Source of the DNA: Prunella strophiata
Taxonomy: Eukaryota > Chordata > Aves > Passeriformes > Prunellidae
Assembly: GCA_036583965.1 (NCBI GenBank)
Contig: JAZBQD010000019.1
Span: 16,445,585 to 16,509,584 of the forward strand
Reading direction: 5' to 3'
DNA length: 64,000 nucleotides
Shown: in pieces, positions 27,174 to 37,900 of the stretch
How positions within the stretch are numbered: position 1 is the stretch's first letter
Layout of the letters: each line of letters starts with the position of its first letter
Program-made: the position numbers and the translations under genes
Notes under the pieces: generated by a model
What the model saw: the letters and a program-made list of their open reading frames with translations, nothing else
The model's database searches: none
What the model was told of the DNA's origin: nothing

Positions 27174-27595
27174 GGATGTTAATTACTTTCTTTAGATTTT
27201 GTTCTTTTCTACATCTGGCCTGGAGTATACAAAACCTGCCATAAGTCCTTCAGAGGGAATAATGTACCTCATACCAATTAAGAGTATGAGCAGATGATTG
27301 CAAGCAGATGTGGGAGGGCTGCTTCAGATGCTGCTGACCCCTCCATTCAGCTGGCTGTGAGCACACATCTTATTGTTTCCAAGGTGAAATGAGATGTGTT
27401 AAATCCCCAGGAGGAGAGATTGGCAGCAGGCAGCTCTTGTTGTCAACATTTTTAAATTGCTGCTGCTGGTCTTCACAGGGTCTGAAGTGAAATGCAGGTG
27501 AATTTCAGCTCTGTAGTGATTAAAGCCATTGAGGTTTTTTATACTCCAGGCCAGATGCAGAAAATAACAAAATCTAAAGAAAATAATTAACATCC
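27174..27595. repeat. long inverted repeat, 64-bp arms
   Basis: The left arm 27174-27237 (starting GGATGTTAATTACTTTC, ending AAAACCT) and the right arm 27532-27595 are reverse complements with about four mismatches in 64 positions. The 294-bp spacer shows no further self-complementarity that I could find. A run of 20 T follows the right arm at 27599-27618. Outer flanks show no obvious target duplication. It may be the terminal repeats of a non-autonomous DNA transposon or a local inverted duplication. A transcript across it would form a long hairpin. Confidence 0.85.
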
Positions 27596-27598
27596 CTA

Positions 27599-27618
27599 TT
27601 TTTTTTTTTTTTTTTTTT
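27599..27618. repeat. poly(T) tract, 20 bp
   Basis: An uninterrupted T run just outside the right arm of the inverted repeat, separated by the bases CTA and one C. Confidence 0.9.
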
Positions 27619-28068
27619 GTATGCCAAACAACTTTGAATTGTAACCCTGAAGTTTAGTGGCAGCTACTTGAATTTGACTGGGATGTTACCAGTGAATATT
27701 CTTGTAAGAATGCAAAGGGATGTTTTTAAACAGAATGAACAAAGCTTTGATCTTCTGTATGATCAGAATAATTAGATCTCCAGTGAGGGGTGGTGGTGCT
27801 GCTGCTGTTTGTTTATGTTCAGACATTTCAGTTTCCTAACTAGGAGAATAATTCATGTGCTATTTCCTTGGAGGTCTTTCAGAATGCTGAATCCAGATTC
27901 CATCTTTTTTGCCTTGAGAAGCTTTTAAGTGATGTAGCTATACTCAAATACAATTAACTGTTCGTTTTGTCTGTTATTATATTTTCCTGAAAGTTAACTT
28001 GCATGATTTATAGATTTATTTTTATGTCAAAGAGATTCAATCACTACTGATGTCTTTTTAGTTGTCAG

Positions 28069-28199
28069 AGAACGATCGTTTCGCTGTGCAGCGCCGCCTA
28101 GTGCACGGAGCTGCTGCTGCATCCAGGGACAGCTGCGACACTTGGCACGGCCGGGAGGGATGAGGAGCCTTTCCCGGAAGCTCCAACAACCTTACTCAG
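28069..28199 (+). other. GC/CpG-rich exon-like segment 1
   Basis: A sharply bounded 131-bp GC-rich stretch in AT-rich surroundings. It is preceded by a pyrimidine-containing acceptor, TTTTTAGTTGTCAG, and followed by CAG|GTCTTG, a weak donor. It begins AGAACGATCGTTTCGC and contains a CpG-dense middle. One frame stays open across it. It could be a spliced exon of a transcript from the CpG island 4.8 kb upstream, or an unrecognised repeat. Confidence 0.3.
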
Positions 28200-28390
28200 G
28201 TCTTGAGAAGAAGAAGCTTTTTTATTTCCAGCTTTGCTTCTCCAACACGTGTAGTATTTCCCTTTTCCTGACTTTAAATTAATTCCTAGTTTAAGTATAG
28301 TCTATGCTTACTTTCTTGGTAGTGTATATAATAGCTACAGGGGCCATTATACTACTACCTATTGATGCTTAATGTGGGGGTTTTTTTCAG

Positions 28391-28453
28391 CACAAGTCCG
28401 TGGTTGCTGTTTGCAATATAGGAGGCCACAAACTGGAGCCCCACGTTTCCAAG
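28391..28453 (+). other. exon-like segment 2 (63 bp, 21 open codons)
   Basis: A strong acceptor (GGGGGTTTTTTTCAG) ends at 28390 and a usable donor (AAG|GTTTGT) follows at 28454. The enclosed 63 bp is open in the frame HKSVVAVCNIGGHKLEPHVS and also in a second frame. I do not recognise it. It lies 191 bp after segment 1, so the two could belong to one transcript. Confidence 0.3.
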
Positions 28454-30458
28454 GTTTGTATTTCCAAACACCAAATTTTTGTCACATGGAATACTTTTCC
28501 ACATAGTAATTTCTCTGTTTGTGGAAATGAGTATGTATACAAAGAAAGTAACTTTAAGTGTAACATAACCTTTTCCTTTTTTTTTTTCCCCTTAAGTAGT
28601 AAAGATTAAGTGGTCCAAATCTGCTGTTGTAACTGTTTTGGCAAAGTTACAGAGGAACAAAGCTCAAAATTATTAATTTCATGCATTTTCACTGTTTTGC
28701 AGAGTTTGTACTATTTCTATCAGTGGTCTCATTTAAATTGTGAAACTTTCCAATATAATAGTTATTCATCATCAGTACTATCAGTAGAAATTGATCTTTA
28801 GTGTGGAAATACTTCATTTTAGGCTTTTGTAGAGACTACTGAAGAAGCTGTCTGTAAATCAGTTTTTGTTACAAAGAAATCTCAAATCAACAGGGAGAGG
28901 TTTCTTTATAAATCAGGTTTGTGTTCAGTCAGTTTAGTCTGTGCACAGTAGTTTACAGACAATTATGAAAATAATTGGCACTTTTACACTTGATGAAGTA
29001 GACAGGTACTCTTTCCAGAAAATATTAATTAACTAAAAAGCAGTCTGCCATGGCTCTGCCTCTAAGTATATGTAATAATTCTGAGTGCTATTTATTTAAC
29101 AGGTGTGGCTATCTAGTGATAGAGGCAATTGTTTTCAATTATTAAATCTTGAAGATGAAAAAATTGTAAAAGCAAATATGTGTGTACAGTCATTCAGTCA
29201 CCTTCATGAGCGATAAGGGAAGCCTTTTCTTCCCTAAGGCAGGTGCAGAATTTAAACCTACTTTTGTCATGAAGGGTGGCATGACAGCTACACAAAAAAG
29301 CTCCTGCATTAGCCAGTCTTCACACATACTTTGTTAATACTATTTTACTATAAACATTTTCTCTACAGAAACATTAATTCGTCCTGTTACTAAGTTGTGA
29401 GTGGTGTTCCAGGTTAGAATACTTGATAAAGAGACAAGATTTGTAGAAAGCAGTAGTAATGTGCTTAATTAGTTGTGTAGTTGGCAGAATCAAGCACAAT
29501 CCTTCACTTAGTTGAAGAGCAGCAGGCTCCATACAAATTATTACAGTGATACCAACACACAAACAAGAAAAGCATAGTCTGTGACTGTGCTAAGCATGAG
29601 CAGTCATGCTTCATTACTTGCTGAGAGGTCATCAAAGGACATAGCAAGCTCATCAGTCATATACCATATATTCCTTTTTCATCTGCTACAGAATGCAGAT
29701 GGCTGTAATTAAATAACTCATGTATTGTCACTGTATGAATTGAATCTTGACTGACTGTTCTTTTTCCCCTTCCATTTGTTGTAGTGTGCTAAGTATAACA
29801 TATTAGCATAACATTTGCTTATATAGATATCAGGAATGTATAGATTTATTTCAGCTGTATTTTAATTAATCTCTTCACTTGATGAAAAATAGCCTGTGTA
29901 AGGAGAGAACTCTTTAGAAGTCACTTTCTGTGACAGCACAGTGATTCACAAATCCAAGAGCTGATTTTAATTGACTGTTTTGGTACTATATTTTGCCATG
30001 AAGGAGAATAAAATGTGTCATTATTTTTGTGTGGTGGAAGTTCTGTAAGAATCAAAATCCACTGCTCCTCTGCTATACAAAGAAACCTATCAAGTTCAAT
30101 GTCCATACATAAATTTCACTGAGGGAGGTGTATACTGATGCTTTAGGAAGAAGGAAATTGTGTATAAAAGATTATTGAAATCAATGGGAATTGGCCATTA
30201 TTTTTGCCATGCTTTGTGTTGAGCCCTATGTTTTCCAACCTATAGATAAGTGTACAGATACAAAGCCCTTTATTCTTGTAGAACCTTCTCAAATTTATTA
30301 CATGTAAGTATCCAGTCCAATGACCACTGCATGATAATGTATATGGTATCCTTTCAAGTATCTTAGGAAAAAAGCATTCTATTTTGTTAACTTCTCTGTT
30401 TGCTCTGAAAAGAGTATTTTCTTCCTCTTGCCAGTTTGCTCTGAAAGTGTTTCTTTAG

Positions 30459-30511
30459 GTGTATGCCAAAGCAAGAGATCTGATTGAAGTACTGAACCTC
30501 AATTCTACTGG
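30459..30511 (+). other. exon-like segment 3
   Basis: The acceptor GTGTTTCTTTAG at 30447-30458 is followed by an open frame, VYAKARDLIEVLNLNST, and a moderate donor, G|GTATCA. If joined to segment 2 the frame continues (63 nt in phase 0). No family is recognised. The evidence is splice-site pattern only. Confidence 0.25.
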
Positions 30512-30586
30512 GTATCATCTTAAGCAGAACAACTTTTGCTTCTCTTCGTGTGATTATTCATTTCTAATTTGTTGCCTGTATTTCAG

Positions 30587-30680
30587 TTTTGTATGTTTGG
30601 AAACATTTACCAGAGACTAACAGCAAGTGTTGTCAGTTTGTATTGTGATCATTTGGGAGCTTTGCATCTAACTATTTTAA
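30587..30680 (+). other. exon-like segment 4 with consensus splice sites
   Basis: The acceptor TTGCCTGTATTTCAG ends at 30586 and a perfect donor, GTAAGT, starts at 30681. The 94-bp segment is open as FCMFGNIYQRLTASVVSLYC and onwards, but in a frame different from that entered from segment 3, in which a stop appears after 12 codons. A non-coding RNA exon is at least as likely as a coding one. Confidence 0.3.
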
Positions 30681-32214
30681 GTAAGTCAAAATCTGATAGG
30701 CTGGAAATAAAGAAGCTAAATGTTTTAAAATCAGTGGAGGTCAGCTGTCAAAAAAATTCAAATAAGTGTTGTAAAATATACTTTAAATCTGCAAGAAACA
30801 ATTTGCTTGTCATTGTACACAACTTCAAGATGATTTGATTTCTTCAAGGAATTGATTCAAAATATCCTTATTGTATGAAGAAATGCCAGGCCATTGCATA
30901 TATAGAGCTGTATGTACATTTTATATGTATAAGCTGGACTGTGTGACAACAGTAATGCAGTCAGAGTAAAATTCAGGTAATAGATAACTATGAATCCTTT
31001 AATACCAGTCCCCATCCTGCCACAAAGAGAATGATTTGACCTCTGAGCCCCTAGAGCCCCTCTTCAGTCCCCTCCAAATTGAGTGTGCTTAAAAAAGGCT
31101 TTTTCATCCAGCCTGTGTGGCCAGGTTACCCTTGCCTGATGCAGAGGGCTTTAAGGGTTCACCTCACCCTTGGAACACAGCTTGGTGTTGCTGCATAGGC
31201 AGACAATACTGTATGTATATGAAAAATTACATTTGGTATAGTTGGCCTTACATGACAGTTCAATGTAGCAGAGTAATAAAGAAATCAGTTGAAATCACAG
31301 CACAAGCATAACATAGCAGTTGTGATATTCAGCTGTAAGTTAAATCTCTGTTGTAGTGTGATTGTCATCACCGGTCCCTCTGTGCTCACTGTCATGACAT
31401 TGGGCATTCATTCCCAGTGACCTGGAAGGAATAAATGGATGAAAGCCAGCTCAAGCCTGTTGCTCTTTTCAAAATGTATAATTTGTCCAATTTTTATGCT
31501 TTATGTTGTGCCAAGCTACCTGTGCACTGCCCCACCACCTTCACCCCATCCCCCAGTGTGGGTCTGGCTGGCTCACAATGCTGTTAATAGTTAATCAGGA
31601 CCCTGATGATTCACTGATGCAAGTGTCTGTAACTAAAAGCAAGGATACTGTCCAGTTTACCTGATAGCAAAGTAAGTTCAGCTTCCTTTATATTACATTA
31701 TTCCCTGGCCTCACTGGGGTTTGCCCTTCTTTGTCCTCCCCTCCACTGCAGGGGTATGTGGGTTGGTTGCACAGCTGAATTGCCAAAACCCCTACTGAGT
31801 CCAGCAGTCAGTGTATGTTGGTATCATGCATGGCTATACTTCCTTGAGCAACAGCAACAGACTTACAGAAGTCCTTGCTGAATCATGTCACCACAGAGCT
31901 CAGGATGCTGCAAGCAGCCTGATCTTGTTGTGATAACAAGGCATATCAAAAGCTATTGCTCTGTGAGCAGCAGCTCCTGCCTCACATTTCTGCTGAGCTT
32001 GTAACCTAAGCTTTTAAACTCATAACAATTTCAATTTAAATGCATAAACACTTCCCATTTATTTCAAGCATGCGTATAAATATGGTTATAACTGTCTATA
32101 AACAAATAAGCCCTAAACTGTTGTTTTGGGTTTTTTTCTCTTATTTGTGATATGCTTTTAACATTGTCATATAATCATTTGAGAAATCACTATAGTAACT
32201 AGTGGCCACTATAG

Positions 32215-32345
32215 AGGCATCTGGATCTGGTCCTGGGTGATATGGTTTAGCGGTTTAGGGGTTGCAGTGATAGTGCTGGGTTTACAATTGAATTTCATGA
32301 TCGTCAAGGTTTCTTCCAGCCTTGACAATTCTATGATTCTATAGT
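32215..32345 (+). mobile_element. CR1 LINE 3' end
   Basis: The + strand carries GGTTTAGCGGTTTAGGGGTT, then GATCGTCAAGGTTTCTTCCA and CCTTGACAATTCTATGATTC. This follows the CR1 3' UTR layout (GATGATCTTGGAGGTCTTTTCCAACC, then ATTCTATGATTCTATG) and ends in the characteristic 8-bp ATTCTATG repeats. It is a 5'-truncated, diverged and inactive copy. Confidence 0.85.
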
Positions 32346-34494
32346 ATATTAACATGTTGTCAACTACAAGGGGATTATTAGCACTTCAAAATCTTTTATG
32401 AGCTTACAAGTCACTTCAATACCTCATTTTCCTTAGTGTTTATTCTGCTAATTCTTGGCTAATTGCTCCTTTTTCTCTGAGTTTTTGCTTATTCCTTTTA
32501 CTTCACTTTCTCAGAGGCAGCCAACTTCCTTTCAGCCAATTTCTTCCCTTCGGGCATAGCTTATATTCCAATTTTCCCCACGATTTTGTTTGAGGCAGAG
32601 GCCCCTCAGATTTAGTCTCCTTCAGAAAGAAGCTGGCTCTTTTTATATTGCTCTTACTGAAAGGTGATTTCCATACCTACCAATACTACAAGTGTAGTAA
32701 ATTTGTAACATTCTTATCTTCTGTCAACTCATAATCCTGATGAGGTTTAAAAGAATCTTGTTGTAAACAACCCTTTCCAGCAAGGCAGCAGTTCCTATTC
32801 CACATGGACACAGTCACTGCCCCTCACTCACATACACAACTTCTTAAATAGCTGGTGCTTAGCAGATCACTGAATAGGTCAAATTAATAGAATGGAAGCA
32901 AAGTGAATGTAACAGAGATCAGTACATAAACAGAATCTTATGCTAAGAAAAAAATGTGTATGGTTGGATATTTATTGTGTGAAAAAATATGTAGATTTTG
33001 GTAGGGTATGTCTTGTAAAGAAAGTTATTTCTGGTGGTAAAAGTTTGCACGATAATTGCTTAGGAGGAGATTGTCTTAGTTACTAACATAAACATCTCTC
33101 ACCCAGACTAGAGAAGGGTAATTTTGCAGTAATTGGTCTTCACTAGTTAAAGTTGGAGTTTACCCTGACTGACCATTTGTTGAAAAGACAAGCACATGAT
33201 ATTAACAGTGTTCAAATCACTAAGGGAAACCAGTGTCTAGATACTAGAACTTAACATTCTAAATCAGGAGGAAAAAATACTTCAAAAACATATTTTATAA
33301 AGATTACAGCATTTATGAATGCAGGTCCCTTTAGGAAATTTGCAAAATTTATACACTTAGATCCCAAAGAACACCTTTGAAAATCCCAGCTCTCAGAGGA
33401 GACAAAATCTTGTCCCATGCATCTGATGTGATGTGAGCTACATTTAACCCATTGGGGGAGGCAGGAAGGAATTCAAGGTGTTCTTGACACAGCAGTCCTT
33501 TATCCTGTGCTGAGCAAGCACCCTGCTGCTGATCAGAGTAACACCAGGATTTATAGCTGGTCATGATGGGAGTAGGTGACCTATCAAGATGCTTATATAA
33601 TATGCATACCCTTCAAGAATGCTAAAATCTTGATAGTCAGTTTATTAGTTTCAGGCTCAGTTATTAGTTTCAGTAATACCTGTCTGGCCTTTCTGCCTCT
33701 TAAAGGAAAAACAAGCAACTGTGCTGCTGCCACTGATGCGTGTCTACTCTACAAATGTACTGATAGTCTTGCATTGTTTGCTATGGCTGGAATGTTGCCT
33801 GAAATTGTTCCCTCCCATCCATAGAGGATGAGTCCATCCTCTGTGTATGAGCCCTTCATTCTGGATTCTCACTCATTGCACAATGACTTTGCAGCCTAAT
33901 CATTGAACTCTGGTCTTGAGACTATTTGTTATTAGTCACTGGAGTAGGAAATCAAAACCAGTTCCAGCCATCAGCCAGGAACTTAGGACACTCTTCCTGC
34001 TGCAGTGTTACAGGTTGAACCATCAAGCTTCCTCACACATGCTGTATTTCTGCCTTCATTTCCCTGTGTAAATGCCCATGAGGAAGTATTTCTGCATTAG
34101 GAAAGATGGAGACAGTAACATCCTCACTCAGCTTCATAAGCTAACAGTCAGGATTGTCTCTTGAGGAAAGGGTTTGGACTCAGGCTGTGGAGGAAGTTGA
34201 ACACAGGGCTTGAATTTTCTGGGTGAGTGCTCTGACTAGTAGAGCTGTACTGCCAATAACCAGCACACCCAGCAACAGCTGGTTTTGGAAAACTAAAAGC
34301 TGCACACACATTTTAAAACTTAAGAGGGCACCTCGGATTCCTTTCACCTAACTCCATGTGCCAACAAAACAGATCTCCTTAGGAAACTGATGTGCCACTC
34401 CACTTACATATGAATCCTTATTAACTTACGTGGGAGCTGGGAGGTTCCTTGCATAGGCCACAGCAGGCTTGGTAATGCTCAGACAAGGGTTGAA

Positions 34495-34745
34495 AAAACA
34501 CAGTGGCAAAGGCAGTGGTCACAAAAGGAAGCACAGGAAATTCCATTTAAACATAAGAAAAAAGGACTTCACTGTGAGGATGCTTAAATACCACTTGGGG
34601 ACTCTCCATCCTTGGAGATATTCAAAACCTTACTGGACAAGATCCAGAGCAGCCCTTTCTAGTGGATTCTATTTTGTGCAGGGGATTTAGACCAGGCAGT
34701 CTCCAGAAGTTCTTTCCAACTTCAATTAGTCTGTGTTTCTGTGAG
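34495..34745 (+). mobile_element. CR1 LINE 3' fragment
   Basis: A colinear match to the CR1 3' end: AGGAAATTCCATTTAAACAT, then TTCACTGTGAGGATG, TGGAGATATTCAAAACC, TTCTTTCCAACTTCAATTAG and a terminal TCTGTGTTTCTGTGAG. Spacing is close to the family pattern. The copy is 5'-truncated with no coding capacity. The 73-codon frame that crosses it is spurious. Confidence 0.88.
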
Positions 34746-34944
34746 CACTGAGAATTTGAAGGCCAAATAGAAAGGCAAACTCTGACCCCAGACTCAGCTT
34801 TTTGTTCTTGAAACTCAGATAAATCCTATTTCTAGTACCCAAATCCTCACTGAGATCAAAGCAAAGAAAACCAGCTGTGAGAATTTCCTTTACACTTGCA
34901 TGTATTTTCTTTCATGCATCAACATGGTTAAACTTAAAAAGAAA

Positions 34945-34994
34945 TGTGTGTGGTGTGGGGGTGGATGGGTGTGTGGGTGGATGGGTGTGTGTGT
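34945..34994. repeat. TG/GGATGGGTG-rich microsatellite
   Basis: GTGTGTGG and GGATGGGTGTGTGGGTGGAT units repeated irregularly. The strand asymmetry is strong (G/T only for about 45 bp). Confidence 0.9.
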
Positions 34995-37900
34995 TAAAAA
35001 AGAAACAACAAAAAGAGGGAGGGAGCTGCCTTGTAAGAAAGAATTAAACCCAAGGGCTGGAAAGCTCAGAGCGTTCAAGTCAGAAAGGAAACTTTCAAAT
35101 CTACACTTTGGACAGATTTTAAAGCGTGAAATAAGTGGAGATGGAAGGGCTACAGACAAAAAAAATGTTAAATATCCTTCCACAGTTACTTTTATTTCCT
35201 TGGCTACAGTACAATAAAGGACTAGTTAGCCAGTCAGCCAAACTGGCAAAGAAGCAATAACTGGTGTTGTGGAGGGAGAAGGCCCAGTTATGATGAAGAA
35301 ATTTTCCATATTCCATTCACATAGCTTTGAATAGAAGTGAGTTCTAAAGTTTGAAATTTTTTTCTCTTTCCTTTGGATTTGCTTAAACTACAGAGTACTA
35401 AATACATATCTTTGCTTTCTTGCTCAATTTCCCAGCTTATCTAATGCTTCAAGTGTGTTTAATAAACCTTGTTGTTGGCATTCAATCACTACTGGAAGTG
35501 AATGCACAAGAGGACTGGGATTAAATGGATAGCTACACACTGGAATTCTCTGTTTACAGCAAAGTCATTACATTAACAAAATGCATCCATTACAAGCCAT
35601 TAAGGGAGAAAAAATTAATTCTGATCAATAGTTTTGCTTCCACATTTTTTTATTCTGAATGGTTGTTCAAATACAAATTTTATTCTGAATAGTTTTGGGA
35701 AGTGGGAGAGTTACATTTAGACTGAGTCAAAAAAAGTAATTATTTATTTTACATAGTGTAAAAAATAGTTATATAAAATTTTACTGAAATTCCCTGGTCA
35801 TCTTTTCTCAGTCCTTAGTATAATAATATATGTCAAAAAAGCATTCCTCAACATAATGAAAACTGTTCAAAAAATGTTATTCTTTATGAAACTTCAGGTA
35901 AAGGAAATGTCCCTCTTCTGGTTTTGGTTCAGTCTTGTTACTTTATTATTACTTTTTATATTCCTTCATATCATCCTCCAAATAGTCAGTTTCTTTCTGG
36001 TCTTTCTGTTTGATTTCATGGAGATGTGCATTTAATTACAAATATCTCATGAGATGTAGTTCAGAAGGATTGAAGGAAATCAAACTATAGGCATTGAGTT
36101 AGGTCAATCTTTGTAAGAATGCCTTCTGATGGAATGGAATGAAATGACTTTGATACAGAAGGGAAATCTTAGATGCGTAGTGGGACATTTCAAGAACTGA
36201 AAAATAATCTGAGAACTCTCCTGTGGTGATTTATCATAAGGAAAGGTTGTCAAATTAATCAGTTAAAGAAACAGTAAATGACTGCCAGGGCATGGAAAGG
36301 TCATTCAAGATATTTAAACATTAAATTCGTCACTTGAAAATTAGGGTGTTTAACCCAATATTTCAATCAACCAGGAGAACAGAAGATGACAGTCATGTCA
36401 CCATTTTTTAAAAACTACTAATCTCAGGGGTTATATCTGAGGAACAACAATACCCAAGTCTGACTTTCGTGGGAGGCAAACCAATTGAAATTATTGTAAA
36501 ATAGAACAAGTAGAAATTTGAGTAAATTAAAATATGAAGGAACAATCAATATGGTGTTTGAGAATGGAATTTGCATAGCAAATGTTGTAATCATGAGATT
36601 GAGCTGGTGATTTTTATGTATTTGGATCTGTAAAATGCTTCTTTGAGAAAGGCACCTCACTAAGAACTTTTGAAGAAATTAACTTCTCATAGCATGGGAG
36701 CAAAGATAATCCATGGGCAAACAACTGGATGGGAGATCCAAAAAAAAAATGATTTTCCACAAATAACAAAGAAAATAGGGTTCCACCGGATCTACAGCTG
36801 TCCAGATCCTGCTGTACAAGCTATTCACAAATGACAACATAAAGCTGAATACTGAAGCAGGGAAGTTTGCAAAGATAACAAGTTGTGCATCAAAGTCACA
36901 ACTAAAGCAGACAGCAAGGAGTTGAAGAAAATTTTAACCAATGCAGCCAGACAGTAAAACCTCTCATACAATGTATGCTTATCAAGTTCAAACACAGGCA
37001 CTTGAAAGAAAAATATAAAACAGAGAGCTCTTAGCTGTAACTACTCATGAAAGGGATTTGGGAGTTATTTGAATAGGCAACACCATGCCCTGTGGCAAGA
37101 AAAGACAAACTGAACATTACAATTATTTCCTTATGAAAAGAATAGTGAACAAACCAGGAAAACATGATGCTGTTGTACCAGCCTTGAATCTCAAATACAT
37201 GCACTTCTGGTTATTGATCTCCAAGACCAATGTAGTAGCACTAGATAAAGATAGAGATGAGTTAAGCAATATGGATCAGAAATAATGAAGAGGTTCTATT
37301 CAAGGGAAACCAAATAGTACATTTCTTCATGGAAAGAAGATGATTAAAGGTAGAAGGAACATGAAATCAGTCCTATAACTATGGTGATTCTTATTTCTCA
37401 GAAGCACAAAAGCTGTATAGTAATTTGAAACAAACAAAAGCAAACACTTTGTTTTAAACATCACCTAGTTGTACAGAATGCTGAAACAGATCATGAAACC
37501 TTTGATCTGACCAGTGTGGCAGGTCTTACAGTCTTGTGACTGACACGTTTTCTCTGACTGTGATGTTGAGGCAACATCAGTTGAGCAATATGAGAAGCCC
37601 AGTATAAAAATAACATCCTTTTCAAAGTATTCTTTCCATTTGTATCTGCCACCCCTCTCTACTGTGACAGGCATTGCCAATAGCTAAAAATATGCAAGCA
37701 CATAAATAACATCAGTGCCTATCATGTGGCTGTGATCTGCTTGTACCACACTTGTCCACGTCATTTCTGTTACCACTTTTACCAATTCATAATTGGCAAC
37801 TGCTCCTCCCAAGTACTCTGGTAAAAGTATGGCCTTGCCACATACACTGAAAACTAACAAAATCAGGGTTTTATTACATTAAATGTAGAACTATGAATTC

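Larger units (their letters stand above)
23541..28068. other. intergenic or putative intron, no gene recognised
   Basis: The first 300 bases remain GC-rich (23640-23820), then the sequence returns to AT-rich. A consensus donor (GTAAGT) is at 23931 and another donor-like GTGAGA follows CAGTCAG near 24029. If the orphan CpG island is a + strand promoter, this stretch would be its first intron. It also contains a possible CR1 scrap and the long inverted repeat, listed separately. Confidence 0.5.

Noticed and set aside
33810..33850. A short hairpin (AGAGGATG, 4-base loop, CATCCTCT) considered as an RNA structure
   Set aside because: An 8-bp stem is expected by chance many times in 64 kb, and nothing around it suggests an RNA gene.
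34469..34690. A 73-codon + strand ORF
   Set aside because: It coincides with the CR1 3' UTR fragment, a non-coding part of the element.
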